A DNA stretch of 64,000 nucleotides from Cupriavidus taiwanensis (GTDB lineage Bacteria; Pseudomonadota; Gammaproteobacteria; Burkholderiales; Burkholderiaceae), in NCBI RefSeq assembly GCF_900250115.1, contig NZ_LT984803.1, positions 3,313,583 through 3,377,582 of the forward strand. The letters are read 5' to 3'. The notes below the pieces were generated by a model that was not told the origin of the DNA, searched no databases, and was given only the letters and a program-made list of their open reading frames with translations. Made by a program: the position numbers and the translations under genes. The number at the start of each line of letters is the position of its first letter. The first letter of the stretch is position 1. Shown here piece by piece: positions 1 through 8,072 of this stretch.

Positions 1-2
1 TG

Positions 3-74
3 GTGCTGCGCGGCAATGCCGACTCGCTCGACACCTGTGAACTGCGCCGCCATGCCGGCGGCGGGGGCGAATAA
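3..74 (+). CDS. 3' end of an upstream gene (partial, unidentified)
   Basis: A reading frame is open from the window edge to a TAA at 72-74, giving 23 residues that end in a glycine run (HAGGGGE). The stop lies 10 bases before the TetR start, as expected for a co-directional upstream gene. The fragment is too short to assign a family and could be chance. Confidence 0.35.
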   Translation: MLRGNADSLDTCELRRHAGGGGE

Positions 75-84
75 ACAAGAATAT

Positions 85-708
85 ATGGCCCGTACCAAGG
101 CACCCGATTTCGAGGCGCAGCGCGAGCAGATCCTGGACCTGGCCGCCGCCGCCTTTGCCAACAGCAGCTACCCCAGCACCTCGATGGCCGACCTGGCCGC
201 CGCCTGCGGCACCTCCAAGGCGCGGCTGTATCACTACTACGAGAGCAAGGAAGCGATCCTGTTCGACCTGCTGGACCGCTACACGCGCCGGCTGATGCTG
301 CTCGTCACCGAAGTCGAAGCCGACGCCGAGCGCCATGCCCGCACCGACAAGGATGCCTTCGGCAACCTGATCCGCGCCTTCCTGGCCGAGTACGAAACCT
401 CGCAGACGCGCCATATCGCGCTCATCAACGACGTCAAGTTCCTGGCCGAGGCCCAGCGCGACCTGATCCTGGGCCGCGAGCGCGACGTGGTCGCGGCGTT
501 CTCGCGCCTGCTGCGCCGCGCCTACCCGGAGCGCGTCACGCGCGAGAACCAGACCGCGCTGACCATGACCATCTTCGGCATGATCAACTGGACCTTCACC
601 TGGCTCAAGCCGGGCGGCCGGCTCTCGTACGCCGATTTTGCCGAGATGGTGGTCGACCTGCTCGAAGGCGGCCTGCCCGGCCGCGCTGCCGCCGGGCGCC
701 GAGCATAG
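85..708 (+). CDS. TetR/AcrR-family transcriptional regulator
   Basis: 207-residue DNA-binding repressor of the TetR family. Residues about 32-55 form the helix-turn-helix (motifs MADLAAACGTSKARLYHYY and YESKEAIL), preceded by the usual first helix (QREQILDLAAAAFA). The C-terminal part is a helical ligand-binding and dimerisation domain. The ATG at 85 was chosen over the in-frame ATG at 16 because the family helix-turn-helix begins shortly after it and the extra 23 residues look non-coding. The ligand is not visible. Its partner genes are probably upstream, outside the window. The downstream gene is convergent, so there is no operon on that side. Confidence 0.85.
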   Translation: MARTKAPDFEAQREQILDLAAAAFANSSYPSTSMADLAAACGTSKARLYHYYESKEAILFDLLDRYTRRLMLLVTEVEADAERHARTDKDAFGNLIRAFLAEYETSQTRHIALINDVKFLAEAQRDLILGRERDVVAAFSRLLRRAYPERVTRENQTALTMTIFGMINWTFTWLKPGGRLSYADFAEMVVDLLEGGLPGRAAAGRRA

Positions 709-729
709 CCGGCGAGGCCGCGCCCGCGC

Positions 730-2544
730 CTACATCCACTCGGCCTCTTCCCGCTGGCGCCGCTGCTCGCGGTCCTGGCGGAACATCTCTTCGAGCTCGT
801 CGCGCGCCTGGCGCGCCAGCGAGACCAGCTTCTTCTGGTCGGTGTAGTGCGGGTAGAAGCGGTCGATCGCCTCGATGTTGTGGCGCCGGAAGCGCAGCGC
901 CACGTTGCGCGCCTCGCCCGGGTCGAAGCCCAGCCCTTCCAGCACGCGCCGGCCCAGCATCAGCGAGCCCTCGAACATCTCGCGCTCGAACAGCTGCACG
1001 CCCCGGTCCTTGAGCTGGTAGACATGCGAGACATGGCGCGCGCGGGCGTAGATCTGGAGCGCGGGGAAGCGCTCGCGCACGCGGTCGATCAGCGCCAGGC
1101 TGTCTTCCATGCTGTCGATGGCCACCACCAGGATGCGCGCGTCGGCAATGCCGGCGGCCTCCAGCAGGTCCAGTCGGGTGGCGTCGCCATAGAAGACCTT
1201 GAAGCCGTACTGGCGCAGGAATTCGATCTGGTCCGGATCGTGGTCCAGCACCGTCACGCCCACGCCCTGGGTATACAGCAGGCGGCCGATGATCTGGCCG
1301 AAGCGCCCGAAGCCGGCGATCAGCACCGGATTGTGCTGCGGCGTGATGACTTCATCCGGCCGCGCCTTGCCGGCGCCGATGCGCGGCGCCACCAGCCGGT
1401 CATAGGCCAGCAGCAGCAGCGGCGTGGCCACCATCGACAGCGCCACCACCAGCACCAGCAAGGCCTCGGTCTCGCGCGGCAGCAGCCCGGCGCCGCCGGC
1501 GACGCCGAACACCACGAAGGCAAATTCCCCACCCTGCGAGATCAGCAGCGCGAACAGCAGGCGCTGGCCACGGGCAATCGCAAAATACCGCGCCAGCAGC
1601 GCCAGCACCGCGGTCTTGGCCACCACGAAGGCCGCCACCAGGCCCAGCACCAGCCAGGGCCAGCGCGCCAGCACGGCAAAGTCGATCGACATGCCGACCG
1701 CCATGAAGAACAACCCCAATAGCAGGCCCTTGAACGGCTCCAGGTCGGCCTCGAGGGCGTGGCGGTATTCCGAATCGGCCAGCAGCACGCCGGCCAGGAA
1801 GGTGCCAAGCGCCATCGACAGGCCCACCGCGTCCATCATCAGCGCGATGCCCACCACCAGCAGCAGCGCAAAGGCGGTGAACATCTCGCGCATGTCGGTG
1901 CGGGCGATAAACCGCAGCGCCGGGCGCACCAGGTAGCGGCCGCCGGCCACCACCGCGCCGATGACCGCCACCGCCTTGCCGGCCGCGAGCCAGCCGGCCG
2001 CGCCGGTGCCCGCTCCCGCGGCGCCTTGCGTGGCCAGCAGCGGCAACAGCGCGATCATCGGGATCGCGGCGATGTCCTGGAACAGCAGGATGCCGAAACT
2101 GGCGGCCCCCGCCGGCGTGCCGAACAGGTTGCGCTCGGTCAGCGTCGCCAGCGCGATCGCGGTGGACGACAGTGCCAGCCCCAGCCCCGCCACCAGCGCC
2201 ACCTGCCAGGACGCGCCGGCCAGCGCCGCGGCCACGCCGATCACCAGTGCGCAGGCGGCTAGCTGCGCGCCGCCGTAGCCGAAGATGCTACGCCGCAGCG
2301 CCCATAGCTTGCGCGGCTCCAGTTCCAGGCCGATCACGAACATCATCAGCACCACGCCGAATTCGGAGAAATGCAGGATCGATTCGACATCGGTCACCAG
2401 GCGCAGCGCGAACGGCCCGATCGCCGCGCCGGCGAGCAGGTAGCCCAGCACCGCGCCGAGCCCGCCGCGCCGCGCCAGCGGCACCGCCACTACCGCGGCG
2501 ACCAGGAACACCAGCAGCGCAATCAGGAAATCATGCTGGTTCAT
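730..2544 (-). CDS. Kef-type monovalent cation:proton antiporter (CPA2 family, TrkA-N domain)
   Basis: 604-residue inner-membrane protein. The first 380 or so residues hold about a dozen hydrophobic segments of the Na+/H+ exchanger fold. From about residue 405 follows an NAD-binding TrkA-N/RCK domain with the nucleotide loop GFGRFGQ and the acidic VLDHD strand end. This is the layout of KefB and KefC, which release K+ in exchange for H+ during electrophile stress. The start at 2544 begins the first membrane helix (MNQHDFLIALLVF). It overlaps the stop of the upstream flavodoxin-like gene by four bases, so the two are translationally coupled and form a KefF/KefG-KefC type pair. Gating by glutathione adducts is inferred from the family. 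Confidence 0.88.
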   Translation of the reverse strand: MNQHDFLIALLVFLVAAVVAVPLARRGGLGAVLGYLLAGAAIGPFALRLVTDVESILHFSEFGVVLMMFVIGLELEPRKLWALRRSIFGYGGAQLAACALVIGVAAALAGASWQVALVAGLGLALSSTAIALATLTERNLFGTPAGAASFGILLFQDIAAIPMIALLPLLATQGAAGAGTGAAGWLAAGKAVAVIGAVVAGGRYLVRPALRFIARTDMREMFTAFALLLVVGIALMMDAVGLSMALGTFLAGVLLADSEYRHALEADLEPFKGLLLGLFFMAVGMSIDFAVLARWPWLVLGLVAAFVVAKTAVLALLARYFAIARGQRLLFALLISQGGEFAFVVFGVAGGAGLLPRETEALLVLVVALSMVATPLLLLAYDRLVAPRIGAGKARPDEVITPQHNPVLIAGFGRFGQIIGRLLYTQGVGVTVLDHDPDQIEFLRQYGFKVFYGDATRLDLLEAAGIADARILVVAIDSMEDSLALIDRVRERFPALQIYARARHVSHVYQLKDRGVQLFEREMFEGSLMLGRRVLEGLGFDPGEARNVALRFRRHNIEAIDRFYPHYTDQKKLVSLARQARDELEEMFRQDREQRRQREEAEWM

Positions 2545-3095
2545 GCCTGCGCCTCCGCCGGCGCCGGATGGGCGCCCAGCCGCCCGCAGACGTGGGCGAT
2601 ATGGTCGGCCAGCGCCTGGGCGTCGGCATTGTTGGCGTCGTGCAGCACCACCGGCGGCAGCCAGGTCATGCCGCACAGCAAGGCGGTCTGCTCCAGCGGC
2701 AGCAGGAATTCGGCGATCGGGTGGCCATGCGTGCCGTCCGGCCCGTACGCGTCGGCCGTGCCGCCGGTGCTGACCACCGCCAGCAGCGACTTGCCGCGCA
2801 GCGCGGTGCCGCCCGGGCCATAGGCCCAGCCCGGCTCGAGCACTTCGTCCAGCCACAGCTTGAGCAGGGCCGGCACGCTGTACCAGCGCACCGGGAACTG
2901 CAGCACGATGGTGTCCGACACCGACAGCACCCGCTGCTCGGCCACGACATCGATGTCGTAGTCGACATAGCTGCGGTAGAGGTCGCGTACCTGAACCTGC
3001 GGCAGCGCGTCCAGCGCGTCGGCCAGCGGCCGGTTCACGCGCGAGCGGCTGGGCGTCGGGTGCGCGTAGATCACAACGATGGGGGGCTCGGTCAT
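2541..3095 (-). CDS. Flavodoxin-fold NAD(P)H oxidoreductase, Kef-system ancillary protein
   Basis: 184-residue protein of the NAD(P)H:quinone oxidoreductase (flavodoxin-like, NQO1/KefF) family. The N-terminus VVIYAHPTPSRSRVNR is the FMN phosphate-binding strand and loop. Later segments FPVRWYSVPALLKLW and the GGTADAYGPDG loop are characteristic of the family. In E. coli, KefF and KefG bind and activate KefC and KefB. The four-base overlap with the antiporter gene supports the same role. The ATG at 3095 gives a normal family length; longer in-frame starts add sequence without family character. Cytoplasmic, peripheral to the antiporter. Confidence 0.85.
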   Translation of the reverse strand: MTEPPIVVIYAHPTPSRSRVNRPLADALDALPQVQVRDLYRSYVDYDIDVVAEQRVLSVSDTIVLQFPVRWYSVPALLKLWLDEVLEPGWAYGPGGTALRGKSLLAVVSTGGTADAYGPDGTHGHPIAEFLLPLEQTALLCGMTWLPPVVLHDANNADAQALADHIAHVCGRLGAHPAPAEAQA

Positions 3096-3424
3096 CGAAA
3101 GACGTTGGGGCTGACTGGTAATGGGAAAAATCGGCGGGGCGCAGAAGAATTGTCGCGTTGCACCAAATCCACAGCTGAGGGCGCTCAACAATTCATCACA
3201 TTTTTATAAGTATTTGTTTTTAAACAATTTAATCTGCCAGCACGGCCCGGTCGGTTTCTGCTGCGGCGCAGGAAGCTTACGTCGAACTGACAATTCCACT
3301 ACAATACTTTTCGCTCTGCATCAAGTTGGTGTTTCCCCGAGTCTCGCACGGATGCGGGGAAAAGTGCCTGGAAAAACACCACCGCAGTGCCTATTTTTAT
3401 CTGACTGCACCGGAAGGAATCATC
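3096..3424. promoter_or_regulatory. Divergent intergenic region between the Kef pair and the GNAT gene
   Basis: About 330 bases with no credible gene. It holds an AT-rich patch at about 3194-3232, unlike the surrounding GC-rich sequence, and a second AT-rich stretch at 3290-3312 containing a TACAAT-like -10 element at 3300-3305. Promoters for both divergent transcripts are expected here. No convincing -35 partner or operator palindrome was seen. Confidence 0.4.
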
Positions 3425-4123
3425 GTGAACCCGCTCGAACTGAGCAAGGCCGTCGGCGCACTGACCGACGAAGATCTGCGCAAGGCAGCCGAAGCCGCCC
3501 AAGCCGCCCACCGCGCCACCGTCCTGGTGCGCGAGCTGTCGGCCCACCACCGCTCGCGTCTGCTGAAGCATTTCCTCGCCCTGGGCGAGGAGGATCGCCT
3601 GCTCCGTTTCGGCCAGTCGGTGGGCGACCACGTGATCGAAGCCTACGTCGACAGCATCGACTTCGACCATGACAGCGTGTTTGGCGTCTACGACGACAAG
3701 CTCGAGCTGATCGGCGTCGGCCATTTCGCCAACCTGCGCGACAACGCCCAGGGTCGTGTGGCGGAGTTCGGCGTGTCGGTGTCGGGCAGCGCGCGCGGCC
3801 GCGGCATCGGCAGCGCGCTGTTCGAGCGTGCCGCGATCCACGGTCGCAATACCAACGTGCGCACGCTCTACATGCACTGCCTGTCGCGCAACGCCGCGAT
3901 GATGCATATCGCCAAGAAGGCAGGCATGAAGGTCCAGTATGCCTACGGCGAGGCCGACGCCTACCTGGAACTGCCGCCGGCGGATGCCGCCAGCCGCCTG
4001 AGCGAGGCGCTGGACGAACAGCTCGCCGACCTGGACTACGCGGTGCGCCGCAACCTGCGCGACGCACGCCGCTTCGGCCTGCGCTTCTGGCGCACCATGG
4101 TGCCGCAGAAGCATACCGCCTGA
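3425..4123 (+). CDS. GNAT-family N-acetyltransferase
   Basis: 232-residue protein with one acetyltransferase domain in its central part. It contains the acetyl-CoA pyrophosphate-binding motif ARGRGIGSALFERA and the later NAAMMHIAKKAGMKV segment typical of GNAT motif B. The N-terminal 60 residues are a helical extension not needed for the fold. GTG at 3425 is preferred: it has an AGGA ribosome site a few bases upstream, and the family-like sequence begins there (VNPLELSKAV). A longer ATG form from 3326 is open but lacks such support. The substrate cannot be read from the sequence. A strong hairpin terminator follows. Confidence 0.8.
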   Translation: MNPLELSKAVGALTDEDLRKAAEAAQAAHRATVLVRELSAHHRSRLLKHFLALGEEDRLLRFGQSVGDHVIEAYVDSIDFDHDSVFGVYDDKLELIGVGHFANLRDNAQGRVAEFGVSVSGSARGRGIGSALFERAAIHGRNTNVRTLYMHCLSRNAAMMHIAKKAGMKVQYAYGEADAYLELPPADAASRLSEALDEQLADLDYAVRRNLRDARRFGLRFWRTMVPQKHTA

Positions 4124-4155
4124 GCGGCCGGCCTGAAGGCCGGACGGCATCGACA

Positions 4156-4186
4156 AAAACGGCGCATCGCAACGATGCGCCGTTTT
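4156..4186. terminator. Bidirectional rho-independent terminator
   Basis: Perfect 14-base inverted repeat (arms 4156-4169 and 4173-4186, three-base loop). A-rich at its left edge and T-rich at its right, it can end both the plus-strand GNAT transcript and the minus-strand Lrp transcript. Confidence 0.9.
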
Positions 4187-4210
4187 GCTTTGCAGGCCGA
4201 CAGGCGCCGC

Positions 4211-4705
4211 TCAGGCCGCGCCGCCTACCGGCAGCGCCGTGGTGTCCTTGATGCTTTCCAGCGCGAAGCTCGAGCGCACGTCGATCACCGACGGATGCGC
4301 CAGCAGTTGTTCCTGCATGAAGCGCGCAAAGTGTTCCATGTTCTCGACATAGACCTTGAGCAGCAGGTCCATCTCCCCGGTCATGGCATGGCACGCCGCG
4401 ACCTCCGGCCACACCGCGATGGAGGCGCGAAACAGGTCCAGCGGGGCCTTGCCTTTGGGCGCCCCGCCATGCTTTTCCAGCCGCACATTGATATAGGCCA
4501 GCAGGCCGAGGCCGATCTTGTTGGGCTCCAGCAGTGCCGCGTACTGCCGGATCACGCCGATCTCTTCCAGCCGCCGGATGCGGCGCAGGCAGGGGCTGGG
4601 CGACAGGTTGACGCGCTCGGCCACCTCCAGGTTGGTCAACCGGCCGTTGGTCTGCAGCACTTCCAGGATCTTCCGGTCGATCTTGTCCAACTCCACCTTG
4701 CTCAC
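4211..4705 (-). CDS. Lrp/AsnC-family transcriptional regulator
   Basis: 164-residue regulator. The N-terminal helix-turn-helix (LDKIDRKILEVLQTNGRLTN to LSPSPCLRRIRRLEEIGVI) is followed by a C-terminal RAM ligand-binding domain (HAMTGEMDLLLKVYVENMEH). The ending SSFALESIKDTTALPV is typical of Lrp and BkdR type proteins. GTG at 4705 (VSKVELDK) is chosen because GGAG lies ten bases upstream and family members start just before this motif. An in-frame ATG at 4738 would add 11 unusual residues. Family members sense amino acids and often control amino-acid transport or catabolism. No adjacent target gene is obvious, and the immediate neighbours are on separate transcripts. Confidence 0.85.
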   Translation of the reverse strand: MSKVELDKIDRKILEVLQTNGRLTNLEVAERVNLSPSPCLRRIRRLEEIGVIRQYAALLEPNKIGLGLLAYINVRLEKHGGAPKGKAPLDLFRASIAVWPEVAACHAMTGEMDLLLKVYVENMEHFARFMQEQLLAHPSVIDVRSSFALESIKDTTALPVGGAA

Positions 4706-5036
4706 GATATTGTTGCTCCGCAATATGTTTATTGGCAATTTTTTTGCGCAAATTTAGCAAGCCGTGCACAAGTACGCAATTTTTTGTGAAATTACGTCCG
4801 ATCCGCGCCCGGTTTTGGGGGGTGGGCGGCCTTATCGGTCACTCGCGCGTCAGCCGTTCGGGCCGGGCAAATCCGAGTCTGGTGGCGCTGCCGGGAGTCG
4901 CGGAGGCGCGCTGACCGGAGATCGGGCGAGGTGGTGCGCAGGTTCCGGCAAACAGGGAAGCGGCATTCTACGGGTGTTTGCGCCTGCGCCAGCGGGTTCC
5001 TGACCCGGACCGGTCCACGTTGTCCGCTGAACGGAC
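4706..5036. promoter_or_regulatory. Intergenic leader of the Lrp-type gene
   Basis: No gene supported. The 4706-4800 part is AT-rich (T and A runs at 4738-4790) and probably carries the promoter and autoregulatory sites of the Lrp-type gene. The part from about 4800 to 5020 is GC-rich without recognisable signals. Confidence 0.4.
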
Positions 5037-5069
5037 AAAAAAAGCGCGCGGCCGTAAGGCTCGCGCGCC
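5037..5069 (-). terminator. Rho-independent terminator of the EF-hand gene
   Basis: On the minus strand a GC-rich hairpin (GCGCGCG arms around a GCC/GGC inner stem) is followed by seven T residues, about 48 bases after the EF-hand stop codon. Confidence 0.8.
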
Positions 5070-5116
5070 TGGTGGGGTCCCTGGCAGCGGCGCTCAGGCC
5101 GCGCTGCCGGCACTGC

Positions 5117-5728
5117 TCAGCCGCCGCTGGTCGACGGTGCCGCCGGGTTGGCGGGCGCCGGCTGGCTGCCCGGGGCGGCCTGGCCGCGCTGGCCGCGTTC
5201 GCCATGATGAGGACGATCGCGGTGCATTTTCTCCATGCCCGCGCGGATTTCATCGCTGGTCAGCTTGCCGTCGCGGTTGGCGTCGAGCTGGTCGAAGCGC
5301 TTGGCCAGGCGCGGCAGGCCGGCGTTGGCCTCGGCCTTGGTCAGCGCGCCGTCGCCGTTCTTGTCGGCGGCCTTGAACTTCTCGTCGAAGGCGGCCTGCA
5401 TGCGCGCGTGATGCTCGGCCATGGCGGCCTTGCGCTGCGCGTCCATCTCGGCCTTGTCGATCTTGCCGTCGCGGTTGGTGTCGAGCTTGTTGAACCACGC
5501 GTCGGCCTCGGCCTTGGAAATGGCGCCGTCGCCGTCGGTATCGATGGCCTTCATCCACATGCCGCCACCGTGGTGGCGATGGTGGTGGCCCATGCCCGGC
5601 TTGCCGGCCGGAGCTGCGCCCGGTGCAGCGGGGGCGCTGGCCTGGGCAAAGGCGCCGCCGGCAACCAGGAGGGCGGCCGAGGCGGCCAGGAACTGTTTCA
5701 GGATCTGCGGCTTGTGATTGCGTTGCAT
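5117..5728 (-). CDS. Secreted EF-hand calcium-binding protein
   Basis: 203-residue protein with a Sec signal peptide (hydrophobic core FLAASAALLVAGG, cleavage near AFAQA). A His/Gly-rich linker (HHHRHHGGG) precedes four canonical EF-hand loops: DTDGDGAISKAE, DTNRDGKIDKAE, DKNGDGALTKAE and DANRDGKLTSDE. The tail is rich in Pro, Ala and Gln. All four loops keep Asp at positions 1, 3 and 5 or the accepted substitutes and Glu at 12, so each should bind Ca2+. Location is periplasmic or extracellular. Related small EF-hand proteins are common in Burkholderiales but have no firm function. It lies 154 bases downstream of gspC on the same strand and has its own terminator. Confidence 0.88.
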   Translation of the reverse strand: MQRNHKPQILKQFLAASAALLVAGGAFAQASAPAAPGAAPAGKPGMGHHHRHHGGGMWMKAIDTDGDGAISKAEADAWFNKLDTNRDGKIDKAEMDAQRKAAMAEHHARMQAAFDEKFKAADKNGDGALTKAEANAGLPRLAKRFDQLDANRDGKLTSDEIRAGMEKMHRDRPHHGERGQRGQAAPGSQPAPANPAAPSTSGG

Positions 5729-5882
5729 GTCTTGCTCCTTTTCATCACGTTGGCATGTACGGATTAGAACGCGGACGATGCAGCGAAGTTGGCGCTTTTA
5801 ATACGATGTTACCCGCCTCACAGAAAGCCGTGCGCGGCGTAAGGGAACGCAAGCAAGCGCGAATATTCGATGCGCCGGCAGC

Positions 5883-6632
5883 CTATGGCTGCCCTTTCGG
5901 CGTGAGCTGGCCTTCATCCGCCGCTTCGGGCGACATCACCGATTGGTACTGGCGCGGATCGACGGGCTGAGGCTGGGGCTGGGGCTGGAATTGCTGTTGG
6001 GCCTGCTGCGCAGGTGGCTGCGCTTGCGGCTGCGGCTGGGCAGCCTGCCCGGGCGGCTGGCCGCGCGGAGGCTGGGCCGGTGCGGGCTGGGCAGCCTGCG
6101 CCGGCGGCGGCATGGGCGTCGCCATGGGCGCCGCCGCGCCGGCGGGCGGCGTCGGCAGCGGGCTGGCGGCACGCGGCGCACCGCGCGTGGCAGCCGCCTG
6201 CAGCGGCAGGGCGATCTCCTGGCGTACGCCATTGCGCTCGATCACCACGGCGCGCTGGCGCACTTCCACCAGCCGGAGCTGCGGCGCCAGGTCGGCACCC
6301 ATGCGCACCGCCTTGGCCGGGCCGCCATCGATGGAAACGATCGCCGCGCTGGTGCCGCCGCCGAGCTCGGCCACCACGCCGAGCAGTTGCACGTTGCTCG
6401 GTCCGGCCTGCGCCGAGCCGCCGAACAGCGTCGCGACCGCGCCGGTCTCGACCGCCTCGGTCTGCGCCACGCGCGCGCTCTTGGGCACCGGGATGGTCCG
6501 CATCGCACTGAACGTCAGCACCCAGTAGGTGACCAGCGCGCACAGCGCGATAAACAGCGCCACGCTGGCCAGGCGTGGCAGCCACAGCGCGGAGGCATCG
6601 AAGCGGAATGAAGGCCGGAGGGACAATTGCAT
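5883..6632 (-). CDS. gspC: Type II secretion system protein GspC (inner-membrane linker)
   Basis: 249-residue bitopic inner-membrane protein that links the GspLMF platform to the GspD secretin. It has a short cytoplasmic N-terminus, one membrane helix at about residues 18-42 (LPRLASVALFIALCALVTYW) and a periplasmic homology region with VQLLGVVAELGG and RQRAVVIERNGVRQ. A roughly 100-residue Pro/Gln/Ala-rich tail takes the place of the PDZ or coiled-coil domain seen in many GspC proteins. The start at 6632 precedes the membrane helix by a normal distance. It is the only gsp gene on the minus strand and sits downstream of hmp with a 126-base gap and no clear terminator between them. Confidence 0.85.
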   Translation of the reverse strand: MQLSLRPSFRFDASALWLPRLASVALFIALCALVTYWVLTFSAMRTIPVPKSARVAQTEAVETGAVATLFGGSAQAGPSNVQLLGVVAELGGGTSAAIVSIDGGPAKAVRMGADLAPQLRLVEVRQRAVVIERNGVRQEIALPLQAAATRGAPRAASPLPTPPAGAAAPMATPMPPPAQAAQPAPAQPPRGQPPGQAAQPQPQAQPPAQQAQQQFQPQPQPQPVDPRQYQSVMSPEAADEGQLTPKGQP

Positions 6633-6758
6633 GGATCGGGACCCTGGATACCCGCCGCGGCGGGTCATGGCGCGAGAGCGCGGACGCGCCAAGCGTACCA
6701 GAGCCCCATGACACTGTCTGCCGCGCCGACGATGCCGTCGCCGGGCCGGCCGGGTCGC

Positions 6759-7979
6759 TTAAAGCAGGTCGTCCAGCAGGTCGGGGCCGAACACCTCGCG
6801 CTCGATATGCCCCACCGGCACGCCCGCGCTCACCAGCGCGTGACGCTGCGCCTGCATGAAGCCAAGCGGCCCGCACAGGTGGAAGCGGCCATCGACAAAG
6901 CGTTGCAGGTCGGGCTGGCGCAGCATCTCGGCCAGCGGCATGGTGCCGGCATGGTCGTAATCGCGGCCGGCGGCGTCGCCCGCCTGCGGGAACTCATAGC
7001 TGATGTGCGTGACCAGCGCGGGCAGGCGCTCGCGCGCCCATTGCAGATCGGCGCGATGGGCATGGTGGTGGCCGTCGCGGGCGGCGTGGGCGAACAGCAC
7101 CGGCCGTTGCGAGCCTTGCGCGGCCAGGGTGCGCAGCACCGACAGCATCGGCGTGATGCCGATCCCACCCGACAGCAGCACCAGCGGACGGCGGCTTTCC
7201 AGCGCCGGCGTGAACTCGCCGAACGGTGCGCTGACCTTGAGCTCGGCACCCTCATGGGCGTTGGCGTGCAGCCAGTTGGACACCGCGCCGGCCGGCGCGG
7301 CCTGGTCGCCGTCCTCGCGTTTGACCGAGATGCGCCAGGTCGGCAGACCGGCCTCGGCCGACAGCGAATACTGGCGCAGCTGGCGCGTGCCGTCGTCCAG
7401 GCGCGCCTCGACGCTGATGTACTGGCCCGGGCGGAAATCACGCAGCGGCTGGCCGTCGGCCGCGGCCAGCGTCAGCGCCACCACCTGGCCGCCCTGCGCT
7501 TCGCGGCGCACCACGCGCACCGGCATCAACATGCCGGCGGACACGCCGGTGCGCTGGTACAGGCGAGCCTCGGCGGCGATCAGCTCGCCCGCCAGCAGCC
7601 AGTAGGCCTCGTCCCAGGCCGCCAGCAGCGGCGGCGTGGCGGCCTCGCCCAGCACCGCGGAGATCGCGCCGAGCAGGTGGCGGCCGACGATCGGGTAATG
7701 CGCCGGCGTGATGCCTACGGCCGCGTGCTTGTGCACGATGCGCTCGACCACCGGTCCCAGTGCCGCCGCGTTGTCGATATTGGCCGCGTAGGCGAACACG
7801 GCCGACGCCAGCGACTGCTGCTGGCTGCCGTTAGCCTGGTTGCCCATGTTGAACAGCTGGGTCAGCTCGGGCCGGTCGGCGAACATCTCGCGGTAGAAAT
7901 GCGTGGTGATGGCCAGGCCATGCTCGCGCAGCACGGGCACGCTTGCATCGATGTAGGGGCGGGAAGCGGCGGACAGCAT
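6759..7979 (-). CDS. hmp: Flavohaemoprotein (nitric oxide dioxygenase)
   Basis: 406-residue cytoplasmic enzyme converting NO and O2 to nitrate with NAD(P)H. The globin domain (about 1-140) has the distal Tyr in HFYREMF, the distal Gln in NGSQQQSLA and the proximal His in VHKHAAVGI. A ferredoxin-reductase domain follows: FAD motif RQYSLS, NAD(P)-binding GGIGITPMLSVL, CGPLGFMQ, and the conserved C-terminus EVFGPDLL. Full family length (about 400). An NsrR-like operator lies immediately upstream (7999-8021) and the nsrR gene follows, so NO-dependent derepression is expected. Sited between gspC and the other gsp genes. Confidence 0.95.
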   Translation of the reverse strand: MLSAASRPYIDASVPVLREHGLAITTHFYREMFADRPELTQLFNMGNQANGSQQQSLASAVFAYAANIDNAAALGPVVERIVHKHAAVGITPAHYPIVGRHLLGAISAVLGEAATPPLLAAWDEAYWLLAGELIAAEARLYQRTGVSAGMLMPVRVVRREAQGGQVVALTLAAADGQPLRDFRPGQYISVEARLDDGTRQLRQYSLSAEAGLPTWRISVKREDGDQAAPAGAVSNWLHANAHEGAELKVSAPFGEFTPALESRRPLVLLSGGIGITPMLSVLRTLAAQGSQRPVLFAHAARDGHHHAHRADLQWARERLPALVTHISYEFPQAGDAAGRDYDHAGTMPLAEMLRQPDLQRFVDGRFHLCGPLGFMQAQRHALVSAGVPVGHIEREVFGPDLLDDLL

Positions 7980-7998
7980 CAGGTATCACTCCGTTTTA

Positions 7999-8021
7999 TT
8001 CATGCAGGCAAGATGCATGTT
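7999..8021 (-). promoter_or_regulatory. Putative NsrR operator upstream of hmp
   Basis: A 23-base imperfect inverted repeat with half-sites ATGCA and TGCAT separated by seven bases, the spacing of the NsrR consensus. It begins 20 bases before the hmp start, where repression of hmp would be expected. Confidence 0.7.
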
Positions 8022-8031
8022 TTTGGACAAC

Positions 8032-8053
8032 AAAAAACCGGCATTCGCCGGCC
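8032..8053 (-). terminator. Rho-independent terminator of nsrR
   Basis: Minus-strand hairpin (CCGGC and GCCGG arms around ATTC) followed by a run of six T, 20 bases after the nsrR stop. It separates nsrR from hmp, so hmp depends on its own promoter. Confidence 0.75.
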
Positions 8054-8072
8054 ATGTGCGGATCCTGTCCGC

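Noticed and set aside
2172..3209. Long plus-strand open frame of Arg/Ala/Pro-rich character opposite the Kef genes
   Set aside because: Composition and lack of any family motif mark it as the complement of GC-rich coding sequence. The minus-strand Kef genes explain the region.
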